Source: Chitinophaga sp. Ak27 | GTDB taxonomy: Bacteria; Bacteroidota; Bacteroidia; Chitinophagales; Chitinophagaceae | Reading direction: 5' to 3' | NCBI RefSeq assembly: GCF_012726295.1 | Contig: NZ_JABAOB010000007.1 | Location: 248,001-312,000 of the forward strand | DNA: 64,000 bases | Part shown: piece after piece, positions 51,466 through 59,916 of the stretch | Layout of the letters: the number at the start of each line of letters is the position of its first letter | How positions within the stretch are numbered: position 1 is the stretch's first letter | Notes under the pieces: generated by a model | The model's database searches: none | What the model was told of the DNA's origin: nothing | Seen by the model: only the letters and a program-made list of their open reading frames with translations | Position numbers and translations under genes: made by a program

Positions 51466-51788
51466 GGCTTGAGAAGTTGCCGGTTTAAAAAAAATCGGCC
51501 CGCCCCTTGCAGGGGGCGGGCCGCCTTTGAATAATGCAGAACCCTAGAACTGATCCTTTCTGAAGGATTTATATTCAATGGAGCTAATCTATAATTAAAT
51601 TATGGTTTTGATAAACCAGCTTAACCTAACCTTATCCGCTAAAATTTATACTGAGAGATTTATAAAAAATTAAGAATCTGCCATTTTACCAAAGAGATTA
51701 TCGGTTTGAAATCGATCTCATATGTCGTTTTGTCATTCCTTATATGCTTGCATTATAATTGCATCCTCTATGCCCTAAACTTAAAATT
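51466..51788. other. Intergenic region
   Basis: 323 bp containing the GC-rich hairpin at 51497-51522 and otherwise AT-rich sequence. No gene supported. Confidence 0.3.
51497..51522. terminator. Strong GC-rich hairpin
   Basis: GGCCCGCCCC (51497-51506) pairs with GGGGCGGGCC (51513-51522). The T tract lies on the minus strand (A run at 51487-51494 on plus), so its best terminator orientation is minus, although the nearest gene before it is on plus. It may work in both directions. Confidence 0.6.
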
Positions 51789-52073
51789 ATGGCAAAATTT
51801 ACCGCGCGTGTTGAATTGCACGATGGGAATGAAGATGACTATGAAACCCTTCACGATGAAATGGAAAAGGAAGGGTTTACACGAAGCATTTTTTCCGAAA
51901 ATAAGGAGTATTATTTACCACCAGCAGAGTACAATTTTGACTCTGGTAATGCTACGTTGGATTCCGTCCTTTCTGCTGCAAAGGCAGCCGCCTTCAAAAC
52001 TGGTAGAAAGTATGCAGTGCTAGTTACTGAATCAGCAGGTAGAAAATGGTTCGGTCTTACTGTTGCAAATTAA
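51789..52073 (+). CDS. DUF2622-like small protein
   Basis: 94 aa, ATG at 51789. One ferredoxin-like alpha/beta unit is apparent: FTARVELHDGNEDDYETLHD, EGFTRSIFSENKEYYLPPAE, AAKAAAFKTGRKYAVLVTES. The opening RVELHDG-x-x-DDYE-x-LH resembles DUF2622-type proteins, some annotated as GhoS-like antitoxins. I see no partner toxin (GhoT-like small membrane peptide) nearby, so a toxin-antitoxin role is unsupported. It is followed by a hairpin at 52105-52128. Confidence 0.6.
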   Translation: MAKFTARVELHDGNEDDYETLHDEMEKEGFTRSIFSENKEYYLPPAEYNFDSGNATLDSVLSAAKAAAFKTGRKYAVLVTESAGRKWFGLTVAN

Positions 52074-52104
52074 CTTTGTCGTCCAGTACCTGTTAACAAT
52101 CCCA

Positions 52105-52128
52105 AGGCCTCTTCTAGCGAGAGGCCTA
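52105..52128 (+). terminator. Hairpin after the DUF2622-like gene
   Basis: AGGCCTC (52105-52111) pairs with GAGGCCT (52121-52127); further inner pairing is possible. Short AT-rich tail, no long T run. Confidence 0.55.
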
Positions 52129-52412
52129 TAATGTAATATTAAGTGCCTCAAAATGTTTCTCATGGACAACAGCTATCGTATTGTACTGCTTTCCGCAAAT
52201 ACATTGGTAAAAAATGAGATTGTTAGCCTTAGTCAAATTCCTAAACCGTAATTAGAGGCTGGAATCTTTGATTTTATATCTTCTTTTTGGGTCTATTTTA
52301 AGCCAATTGGGGCCTTAAAGTACCAAGCGGAACACCAATGCCTTATTCGGGTACTTAATCGAAAAATAAGGCTTGAAACGAAGGGTGGTTAAGTATTGGT
52401 CTTGACCTTATG

Positions 52413-52450
52413 AAACAGGGTTGCATCCGGCAATGGATGTAACCCTGTTT
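52413..52450. terminator. 16-bp hairpin, likely terminator of the minus-strand gene
   Basis: AAACAGGGTTGCATCC (52413-52428) pairs with GGATGTAACCCTGTTT (52435-52450) with one G-T wobble. It lies 14 bp beyond the stop of the 52465-52731 gene. T-containing tracts flank both sides. Confidence 0.65.
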
Positions 52451-52464
52451 TCATTTTGCTCGGC

Positions 52465-52731
52465 TTACTTCAAGGCTTTCACCATGTCATAGGTCATTTT
52501 CAGTCCTGCTTTCTCCAGGCATTCCTGGATGAAGGTTTGCAGATCCCCGGACAGGCCATCGGGGAATAGGGTAAAGACCTCCGATTTTTCTTTGATGCCC
52601 TTGTCAATCAAAAGGGCTAGCAGCAAGACTACTTTCCGGCCAGCCGTGGCCGGGAGTTTCACATTTCCCGCCCATTCAGGTGTACTCATGAGCAATTCAA
52701 ACATTTGGACTTTTTCACTGTTGGTCATCAT
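52465..52731 (-). CDS. Small ICE hypothetical protein
   Basis: 88 aa from ATG 52731; a GTG two codons earlier is possible. Helical, soluble (MTNSEKVQMFELLMSTPEWA, LQTFIQECLEKAGLKMTYDM). It is divergent from the primase-like gene, with about 150 bp between starts. Not recognised; perhaps an ICE regulator, but no HTH is clear. Confidence 0.5.
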   Translation of the reverse strand: MMTNSEKVQMFELLMSTPEWAGNVKLPATAGRKVVLLLALLIDKGIKEKSEVFTLFPDGLSGDLQTFIQECLEKAGLKMTYDMVKALK

Positions 52732-52880
52732 ACGCACATTTTTTTAGGTTCAATTTCACCTTGTAAAAATAGGGGTAAGCCGAGAGTTTAACCTATTCAA
52801 AAAATCTGCTAGGTTGAGGAAATTCGGCTATACCTGTCTAGTTTTGTATCACCGTTTTTGTGAAATTGAAATTGTGAGTT

Positions 52881-53822
52881 ATGGGAAACAACGAAACAAG
52901 ACTGACCTGCGCCGAGGCCAGGCAGTATGACCTGGTGAATTACTTAGCTACCCTGGGCATTGAGCCCAAGTATGTGAAGCGGAATGTGTTTTGGTATCTC
53001 TCGCCATTCCGGAATGAAAAGACCCCCAGTTTTAAGGTGGATCGTGGTAAAAACATCTGGGCCGATTTCGGGGATATGGAAGCCGATTTAAAGGGCAAGA
53101 AATGTTCAGGCGGAAATCTCATCGATTTTGGCGTACGCTTTCACGGATGTACCGTTGGCGAGTTTTTGGCCAAGCTGGAAGGAAGGATAGACCTTCCCCG
53201 GTTAACGCCCCAGGAGCGCAAAGCGCAAGCCCAGGAAGAAGCCAATAAGGTAATCATCCTGGAGGATAAGTCCTTATCTCATCCCGCACTATTAGCCTAC
53301 ATCAAGGAGCGCCGGATTCCCTTTCGGATTGCAGACCAGTATTGCCGGGAAGTGGTTTTCAAAATTGGTGACGGTAAACCTCAATTTGCCATTGGATTTA
53401 AAAATAACTTCGGTGGATTTGAATTGCGTCGTCCCCGGTTCAAAGGGAGTTCTTCCCCAAAAGGATTTACCACCTTTGTTGCCGATCCCCCGGCATCAGA
53501 GATTTCTGTATTCGAAGGGTATTTTAACTTTCTTTCCTACATGACCTATGTTCCAGCTGGATCTGTACCGAAGCAGGATATCATGGTCCTCAACAGCCTG
53601 GTTTTCTTTGAATCCGCCCGCACCATTTTAGAGACTTACCCCCAGGCCAATTTGTTTTTGGATCGCAACGGGCCAGGCCAGCGGGTCACCCAAAAAGCCA
53701 TCCAAAGTCAACCTGCTATCTACCAGGATAAAAGCCTAATTTATCAAGGTTATGAAGATTTCAATGACATGATCTGTCAATTCGGTAGGCGGGTTAAAAA
53801 TTCCAACCGCCTTTCTCCCTGA
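52881..53822 (+). CDS. CHC2 zinc-finger/Toprim DNA primase-like protein
   Basis: 313 aa. The N-terminal part has primase-like WYLSPFRNEKTPSFKVDR, then GNLIDFGVRFHGCTVGEFLA, as in CHC2-type domains of Bacteroidota ICE primases. The C-terminal Toprim part has SVFEGYFNFLSYM (metal-binding Glu) and ANLFLDRNGPG (Asp). Unlike true DnaG it lacks the long RNA-polymerase middle and the helicase-binding domain. In ICEs these proteins are thought to help convert transferred single strands into duplex DNA. It immediately precedes the candidate oriT and the mob genes. Confidence 0.85.
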   Translation: MGNNETRLTCAEARQYDLVNYLATLGIEPKYVKRNVFWYLSPFRNEKTPSFKVDRGKNIWADFGDMEADLKGKKCSGGNLIDFGVRFHGCTVGEFLAKLEGRIDLPRLTPQERKAQAQEEANKVIILEDKSLSHPALLAYIKERRIPFRIADQYCREVVFKIGDGKPQFAIGFKNNFGGFELRRPRFKGSSSPKGFTTFVADPPASEISVFEGYFNFLSYMTYVPAGSVPKQDIMVLNSLVFFESARTILETYPQANLFLDRNGPGQRVTQKAIQSQPAIYQDKSLIYQGYEDFNDMICQFGRRVKNSNRLSP

Positions 53823-53835
53823 TCCCCTTCTTTTA

Positions 53836-53965
53836 AGAAAATAGCATCCAGGGCAGATGCTTATTTTTCTAGCGGAGGTTCTCTGGCTTCGCTCGAACCT
53901 GCCAGATGTTCCGTTGTGATACAACGGTTGATTTTTTGACCGCCTATCCTCCCAAGTCGGGGCGG
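53836..53965. other. Candidate origin of transfer (oriT)
   Basis: A gene-free stretch of about 180 bp just upstream of the relaxosome and relaxase genes contains several inverted repeats. One is at 53836-53870 (AGAAAATA-GCATC with GATGC-TTATTTTTCT), one at 53911-53927 (CCGTTG-TGATA-CAACGG), and one at 53940-53965 (CCGCC with GGCGG). In mobilisable Bacteroides elements oriT normally lies just before the mob genes. No nick site is identified. Confidence 0.45.
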
Positions 53966-54007
53966 TTGATCGAGTTTAATGATTGATGATGTGAAAAGGA
54001 AATTGTG

Positions 54008-54397
54008 ATGACAGCACCCCAAAAAAGAACCCACTGGTTGCATTTGCGCCTCACCGCTGAAGAGTATAGGCTACTGGAGCAACAATTTAAAAGCACCACC
54101 GAGCGCAAGATCAGCGTGTATGCCCGCAAGGTTTTTCTCCGAAAACCTATGATCGGCGGCTACCGTAACCTTACTGCCGATGCCCTGATGATCGAGTTCA
54201 GTAAACTGATCAAAGACCTCAACGGAGTGGCCAATAACTTTAACCAGGCTATCCATGTCCTGCACACCAACAAGCACCATCAGCACATCCACAAGTGGTT
54301 GTCCGGATACCAGGCGGACCGCGCAAAGCTGGTTGCAGACATCCAAAACATCAAGGAGTTTATTCATAAAACGGCTGGAATATGGTTGCAGTCGTAA
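54008..54397 (+). CDS. Relaxosome accessory protein (MobC/BmgB-like)
   Basis: 129 aa from ATG 54008. The N-terminal region (RLTAEEYRLLEQQFKSTTER) is a ribbon-helix-helix-like DNA-binding segment found in MobC-type accessory proteins. The middle carries FSKLIKDLNGVANNFNQAIH, the family's conserved LNxxGxNxNQ-like motif. It overlaps the relaxase start by 16 bases. Such proteins bind oriT and assist nicking. Confidence 0.85.
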   Translation: MTAPQKRTHWLHLRLTAEEYRLLEQQFKSTTERKISVYARKVFLRKPMIGGYRNLTADALMIEFSKLIKDLNGVANNFNQAIHVLHTNKHHQHIHKWLSGYQADRAKLVADIQNIKEFIHKTAGIWLQS

Positions 54398-55698
54398 AGG
54401 CCGGAGCCTCCATCAGGCGTACCTTTTATTACAACGAGCATAAGGTTGATGCCCTGATTGAGGCGGTGGATGAAAAGGGAAAAGTGACGCTCAAGCCTGC
54501 TGCTGTATTGCTCTTAGCTGCCAATTACCCCATGGATCTGGAAGCCATGAACCGCCAGCAGCGGCTGAATATGCTTCTGAAAACCGCTGAAAAGCGGCCT
54601 ACAGTGAAAAAGAACAGCCTTCATATTTCGCTGAATTTCGCCCCTGGGGAAAAACTTTCTGAAGCCCTGCTGAAACAGATCGCTGGGGAATATATGGACG
54701 CTATTGGCTTTGGCGGGCAACCCTACCTGGTGTATCAACACCATGATGCCGGGCATCCCCATTTGCATATTGTAACCCTGCGTACCCGCCCTGATGGGAC
54801 TTTAATTAATACCTACAAAATAGGGGCTAATGCGTCCAATAAAGCGCGGTTAATGCTGGAAAAAAAGTTTGGCCTGGTGGAAGCCCAGCAGCATAAACGG
54901 GACTTCTTCCGCCTGCCGCCAGTGGATGCCGCCAAGGTACATTATGGTCAGGCCGCCACCAAAAGGCAAATCGTCAATGTGCTGGACTGGGTGTTGACCC
55001 GGTACAAATATGCTTCGCTGGCTTCCTTAAATGCCGTCCTGGAAGGCTATCATATCCGCGCAGAACGGGGCAGTGAAAACTCCAGGATTTATAAAAACAG
55101 AGGCCTGGTATACAGGGCGCTCAGTCCCACGGGAAAGCCGCTAGGTATACAGATTCCAGCCAGTCATATCTGGTCCAAGCCGACACTTTCCTTCCTGGAA
55201 AAGCGATTTAAGGATCATTGCCATTTTACGGCAGAAGAACGAACCAGGGTTAAAAATGCCATTGATCTTTCGCTGAAAAAGGTACGCCAGGACAGTCTTA
55301 CTGGTCTTACCAGAGACTTACAAAAAGATAAGATCCGTCTGGTGATCCACCGAAATCAGGACCGGATCTATGGGCTGACTTATGTTGACCTGGTGAATAA
55401 ATGTGTATTCAAGGGTGCTGACCTTGGAACAAACTATAGTGCTAAAGCGGTTTTAGAACGCTGCGCGGTATCTGCTCAGCAGGCCATGCAACAACCATCC
55501 CGTTTTGATCATCACCATAATCCGCCTTTCCAACCTCCTGAGCTGGGGACACCCACACCTGCACAGGATACCATTTCCGTTGTCACGACCCTGATGGAGG
55601 AGCTCATCGGGCCTGAAATGATCTACGATCCGGTGCCGTATCCACTGCGCGCAAGAAAGAAAAAAAAGAAGAAAAAACAACAACCCGATAACCCTTAA
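54382..55698 (+). CDS. Relaxase/mobilisation nuclease (MobB-type, MOBP-like)
   Basis: 438 aa. A likely catalytic Tyr lies in the N-terminal RRTFYYNEHK region. The three-histidine metal motif is visible at H125, H127 and H129 (HHDAGHPHLHIVTL), after NSLHISLNFAPGEKLSEALL. This matches Bacteroidota MobB relaxases, which nick oriT and lead the strand into the recipient. The C-terminus ends in a poly-lysine tail (RARKKKKKKKQQ). The start overlaps the accessory gene, giving coupled translation. Confidence 0.92.
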   Translation: MVAVVKAGASIRRTFYYNEHKVDALIEAVDEKGKVTLKPAAVLLLAANYPMDLEAMNRQQRLNMLLKTAEKRPTVKKNSLHISLNFAPGEKLSEALLKQIAGEYMDAIGFGGQPYLVYQHHDAGHPHLHIVTLRTRPDGTLINTYKIGANASNKARLMLEKKFGLVEAQQHKRDFFRLPPVDAAKVHYGQAATKRQIVNVLDWVLTRYKYASLASLNAVLEGYHIRAERGSENSRIYKNRGLVYRALSPTGKPLGIQIPASHIWSKPTLSFLEKRFKDHCHFTAEERTRVKNAIDLSLKKVRQDSLTGLTRDLQKDKIRLVIHRNQDRIYGLTYVDLVNKCVFKGADLGTNYSAKAVLERCAVSAQQAMQQPSRFDHHHNPPFQPPELGTPTPAQDTISVVTTLMEELIGPEMIYDPVPYPLRARKKKKKKKQQPDNP

Positions 55699-55709
55699 TC
55701 CCAAATGTG

Positions 55710-57692
55710 ATGGCCCATACAGGTGAAAACGAACAGGCTTTACGCAAGATCCTGGACATGACTCGTTTGATCAGCATTACCCTTTTGGTATTGCATATCT
55801 ATTATTTTTTTTACGGTGCTTTCTTAGAATGGCATCTGATCACTGCCTTTACCGACAGGTTACTGGTCCATATTTCCAGAACGGGTCTGTTTAGCTTCTT
55901 CCATAAATCGAAACTATTTGCCCTGTGCTTTCTGGCCATTTCTGTGCTGGGCACCAGGGGACGCAAAAGCCCCAAGCTGACTTTGAGAAAAGCCTGGAAA
56001 TATATCCTCTCTGGGCTAATCCTTTATTTCTGTTCCTATTTTCTGTTGCTGCAACCCTGGAAGATCGTTACGATTACGCTGTTCTATACCGGGATCACCT
56101 TCACAGGGTACCTGCTGATGCTCACCGGTGGCACCTGGTTAAGCAGGATCATTACGAACCAACTGGCTGATGACATCTTTAATGCAGAGAGTGAAACCTT
56201 TCCCCAGGAAGAACGGCTCCTTGAAAATCCCTACAGTATCAATATCCATGCGCAGTATAAATACAAGGGCCGCATCAGGGCTTCGGTATTGAATTTTGTG
56301 GCGAATTTTAGGTCCACGATCATCCTTGGCAGCCCTGGCAGCGGAAAATCTGCCTATTTTTTTCGTGAATTTATCCGCCAAAGCCTTGAAAAAAAGTCCC
56401 CATATGTCCAGCTGGTCTATGATTTCAAGTTCCCGGACCTCTCCTTGATCGCTTATAACTATTGGCTGAAGAACAAGCATAAGTATAAGGCTAAATCCGA
56501 GTGTATTTTTATCAACTTCGATGACCTCTCCAGGACCAATAGGGGGAATGTGTTTGATCCCCTGGGCATGATCGATATCACCGATGCCAGTGAGTCGGCG
56601 CGAACCATTCTGCTGGGATTAAACAAGCAATGGCAGACCCGGCAGGGTGATTTTTTTGTCGAGTCCCCAATCAATTTCGTCTCTGCTATTATTTGGTTCC
56701 TGAGAAAATATAAGGATGGAAAATACTGTACGCTTCCCCATGCCATCGAATTGCTCCAGGTGGAATATGACAATTTATTTTCCATCCTGCGCCTGGAAGA
56801 AACCATTCACGCGCTCATTAATCCCTTCATTCAAGCCTATCTCAATGATGTCATGGAACAGCTGGAAGGACAATTGGCGAGTGCCAAGATCGCCCTGGCC
56901 AGGCTTTCTTCTCCCCAGCTGTATTATGTGCTTTCCGGTAATGATTTTAGCCTGGACATCAACAACCCCGATCATCCCAAGATCCTGTGCCTTGGAAACA
57001 ATCCTCAGAAAATACAAACCTATGGCGCCGTTTTATCCCTATACATCAACCGTCTTTTGAAGATCATCAATAAGAAGGGCAAGCTGCCTTCCATGCTGAT
57101 TTTCGATGAATACCCCACCATCAGCGCAGACCTGACCAGTACCATATCTACAGGCAGAAGTTCCCTCATTTCCTGTGTACTAGGGGTCCAGAGTCTCCAG
57201 CAGATGACCAAGGAATATGGCAAAGAACAGGCCGACGTGATCACCAGTATTGTCGGCAATATTGTTTCCGGACAGGTCACTGGAGACAGTGCCAAGCAGG
57301 TATCTGAACGAATCGGCAAGATCATGCAGGATCGCCAGAGCCATAGCATCGGCCAGGAGGTGAGTTTCTCCAACAGCAAACAGCTGGAATATGCTGTGCC
57401 GGCCAGCAAGATCGCCATGCTGTCCTCCGGCGAATTTGTGGGAACCTTAGCGGATCTGCCCGATCAGAAGCTTCCCCTTAAAGCCTTTCATTGTACGGTG
57501 ATGGCGGATTTTGAAGCCATCAATGCAGAAGAAAAAGCCTATCAGCCGATTCCGGTGATCCGCGAGGTGACCCCGCAAATGGTGAATGAAAACTATTTGC
57601 GGATTAAGCAGGAGGTGGCAGATCTGGTGTCCTCAGAGATCGCCAGGATGCTCAATGACCCCGAGCTGGAGCATTTAGTGATCCGGAAATAG
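55710..57692 (+). CDS. Type IV coupling protein (VirD4/TraD-like, Bacteroidota MobC/TraG type)
   Basis: 660 aa from ATG 55710 (GTG 55707 is possible). Membrane helices lie at about 20-45, 75-95, 103-118 and 125-145. Walker A GSPGSGKSAYFF starts at residue 207, and Walker B MLIFDEYP contains Asp466. The coupling protein brings the relaxase-DNA complex to the secretion channel and uses ATP. It starts 11 bp after the relaxase. Unlike traG, its P-loop is intact. Confidence 0.9.
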   Translation: MAHTGENEQALRKILDMTRLISITLLVLHIYYFFYGAFLEWHLITAFTDRLLVHISRTGLFSFFHKSKLFALCFLAISVLGTRGRKSPKLTLRKAWKYILSGLILYFCSYFLLLQPWKIVTITLFYTGITFTGYLLMLTGGTWLSRIITNQLADDIFNAESETFPQEERLLENPYSINIHAQYKYKGRIRASVLNFVANFRSTIILGSPGSGKSAYFFREFIRQSLEKKSPYVQLVYDFKFPDLSLIAYNYWLKNKHKYKAKSECIFINFDDLSRTNRGNVFDPLGMIDITDASESARTILLGLNKQWQTRQGDFFVESPINFVSAIIWFLRKYKDGKYCTLPHAIELLQVEYDNLFSILRLEETIHALINPFIQAYLNDVMEQLEGQLASAKIALARLSSPQLYYVLSGNDFSLDINNPDHPKILCLGNNPQKIQTYGAVLSLYINRLLKIINKKGKLPSMLIFDEYPTISADLTSTISTGRSSLISCVLGVQSLQQMTKEYGKEQADVITSIVGNIVSGQVTGDSAKQVSERIGKIMQDRQSHSIGQEVSFSNSKQLEYAVPASKIAMLSSGEFVGTLADLPDQKLPLKAFHCTVMADFEAINAEEKAYQPIPVIREVTPQMVNENYLRIKQEVADLVSSEIARMLNDPELEHLVIRK

Positions 57693-57794
57693 TCTGTTCA
57701 ATTCAGACCTTTGTGCAAAGAAACCTTTACCTTTCAGCCTCCAGTGGTAGGAGCAAAAGAAGCCTGGGGCAAAGGTTTAAGATTGCTGGCAGCA

Positions 57795-58361
57795 TCATTT
57801 AGCTGGAGGTTCTGTCTCCATAAAATCAACTAAAGGGTGTTGGATCCAGCTGACAATGTGTGGCTTTGTTATATGAGAATAAGCAGCTAAGCCATACCTG
57901 CCTTTAACAGCCATAGAAAACTCCAGACGCATTCCTGCGTATTTTACAATATACCCAGCATAATAACTCTCAGCTCTAGTAAACAGGTCATTCAATTCTT
58001 GGATGTTAAAAGTCGGGAAGTTATGCTTAAAGATATTACTGACCTTCTCCAAGTTGCGATCAAATCCCAGAAGGAAACCTTTCTTTCTGGTGAGTACCAG
58101 GAATTCTTCTCCCTTATTTACTGTTTTGAAAACCCTATTATAGGATCTAACCAGGGATTGTATATCAGGTTCTGCGTCGACCCATTGCATATCCGTTCTT
58201 TCGCTGTGCTTCACAGCACGATCATAATGGTTTTTGGCTTCGTGTTCTGCTGACATTTCTCCCACGTCGCGGTGACCCTGGGTTAATTTGATAAGGAATT
58301 CCTCGAAGGTTTTACAGGTGCGGAAGGGCTTCATGTCCCTTCTGGTCCATGGCAGTTTCAT
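57795..58361 (-). CDS. Hypothetical protein
   Basis: 188 aa from ATG 58361. Soluble, mixed alpha/beta, rich in aromatic and basic residues (FEEFLIKLTQGHRDVGEMSA, YNRVFKTVNKGEEFLVLTRK). No known motif. It is convergent with the coupling-protein gene and probably belongs to the accessory region after the mob module. Confidence 0.5.
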   Translation of the reverse strand: MKLPWTRRDMKPFRTCKTFEEFLIKLTQGHRDVGEMSAEHEAKNHYDRAVKHSERTDMQWVDAEPDIQSLVRSYNRVFKTVNKGEEFLVLTRKKGFLLGFDRNLEKVSNIFKHNFPTFNIQELNDLFTRAESYYAGYIVKYAGMRLEFSMAVKGRYGLAAYSHITKPHIVSWIQHPLVDFMETEPPAK

Positions 58362-58431
58362 AAGGCGTAATGCTTTTAATTTGTGAGCAAGTGGTTATTT
58401 CATTCTTTAGATTGTACTTCTGGCGTCCGAA

Positions 58432-58680
58432 TTAAAACAACGTTCCGGGGAATAGGGTAAGGTAGACCTGTTCATCTGCAATTCCTACAAAAGGTATCGA
58501 AAAACCGCTCCTGTTATCCAGTAGAACCGACAAAGGGTAATTCTCCCTGGTATTTTTCCAGGCGGATTCTATGGGATTCATCGATGAGGGTAAGCTACGA
58601 ACATGATGGAGCAGATGCCAGTGCATGGTTACAATGATACTCAGAATGGTGCATACTGATTTAACGCGATTCATTTGCAT
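58432..58680 (-). CDS. Small hypothetical protein with N-terminal hydrophobic segment
   Basis: 82 aa from ATG 58680 (58674 also possible). The N-terminus (VKSVCTILSIIVTMHWHLLH) may be a signal or membrane anchor, and the rest is short and beta-rich. No family recognised; reality uncertain. Confidence 0.35.
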   Translation of the reverse strand: MQMNRVKSVCTILSIIVTMHWHLLHHVRSLPSSMNPIESAWKNTRENYPLSVLLDNRSGFSIPFVGIADEQVYLTLFPGTLF

Positions 58681-58905
58681 AATTTGGGTTTGGTGTGGTA
58701 GCCTATCATGATGGCCGAAGAAGAATCAACGGCCTTATGATAAACTGACTTTTTCGAAATCCGTCGCAAGTTTATCGGTTTTATTAAGGCCGCTTGTTGA
58801 ATGATCGTGAAGCAAAGAGGGTTAACAACTGCCTAACAACTGCTTAACAAAGCTGTAAAATTTTTGGGTACTATTCATAATAGGAGCCTATTGACTTGCC
58901 GTGCT

Positions 58906-59733
58906 TTAATTTTGATGCTGTTTTTTTTCTCCCTTTTCCCAATTTCCGTTGAGATAAAACGCTCCTAAATCACAATGAGCTTCCGCTTTCTCATACCTAT
59001 AAATGAGCATCGCCTGATCTTCCAGGTCTTCCAGATCCCCAAAATCCTCCATCATTCCACAGTCTTCAAGATGAATCAAGTTATTGGGTCCAGGATTTTT
59101 AATGACTTCATTGGCTTTTATTCTTGTTTTAGATGGTATTCTTACACCAGGGCCAATATTGGAATAGGAATCAATCAAAACATGTTTTCCAATAATGACC
59201 TGGTTTTGGATTCTAGAACAGGCGGCTATGACACTGAATACTCCAATGCTACATGCTTCTCCAATTACGCAATCGGCGCCGATGGATACATCGCTTTTAA
59301 CTTTTGTTTCCGATCCAATATTGGCTCTGTTACTGACTATTACATTGGGTCCTAACTGCACCCCGAATTGTAAATAAGCCCTGTCACATACCGAAACCAC
59401 CTCACTTAGTTTACATTTTCCTTCGATTTCAACGTAGTTGCCAAGTTGTACATGATTCCCGATGACGCTCCCTTGGCCTATTTTAGTGTGAAATCCAATT
59501 TTAACATTATATCCGATGATGGCGCGGTCTCCGATGTAAACTCCTTTTCCGATAATCACATTTTTTTCGATCAGCGCCTTTTCACCTATGGTGACCTGGG
59601 GAAGTACATGTAATCCTTCTCCTAAAATTGCGGTTTGTGCAATCTGGATTTGCTGCCGTTTCAATTCCTTATCTTTCAATCGGAATTTTTTCCAGGTGTC
59701 GTCAATCAACAAGAAAACTTCGCGCGTCTGCAT
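58906..59733 (-). CDS. Left-handed beta-helix (hexapeptide repeat) protein, acyltransferase-like
   Basis: 275 aa. From residue 34 to about 205 there are consecutive hexapeptide repeats of the LIV-G-x-x-x-x type (AILGEGLHVLPQVTIGEKAL, IIGKGVYIGDRAIIGYNVKI), forming a left-handed beta-helix. Such folds occur in LpxA/LpxD- or serine/sugar acetyltransferase-like enzymes and in cytoskeletal bactofilins. No active-site His is evident, so an enzymatic role is uncertain. The N-terminus is charged and helical (DTWKKFRLKDKELKRQQIQI); the C-terminus is acidic (DCGMMEDFGDLEDLEDQAML). Confidence 0.7.
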   Translation of the reverse strand: MQTREVFLLIDDTWKKFRLKDKELKRQQIQIAQTAILGEGLHVLPQVTIGEKALIEKNVIIGKGVYIGDRAIIGYNVKIGFHTKIGQGSVIGNHVQLGNYVEIEGKCKLSEVVSVCDRAYLQFGVQLGPNVIVSNRANIGSETKVKSDVSIGADCVIGEACSIGVFSVIAACSRIQNQVIIGKHVLIDSYSNIGPGVRIPSKTRIKANEVIKNPGPNNLIHLEDCGMMEDFGDLEDLEDQAMLIYRYEKAEAHCDLGAFYLNGNWEKGEKKQHQN

Positions 59734-59916
59734 ATGGTTGTCATTATTTGAACAGTGAAGTTAAGTGCTGGAAATTCTCCAAGCGTTAATCGATCGTTAA
59801 GCCATTTTTCCCTTTTGGGTTGGGATTGGCTGACACCTTTCCCAAAGGTAACGATCCGATGGCCGAATATTTCAGTATTAAAATTTTAGTATATTGAGCA
59901 GCAATTAACGCCCAAT

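Larger units (their letters stand above)
52074..52464. other. Intergenic region with two hairpins
   Basis: 391 bp between convergent genes. It holds the hairpins at 52105-52128 and 52413-52450; no gene seen. Confidence 0.35.

Noticed and set aside
51789..52073. Type V toxin-antitoxin system (GhoS-like antitoxin)
   Set aside because: Only a weak family resemblance, and no GhoT-like small membrane toxin is adjacent.
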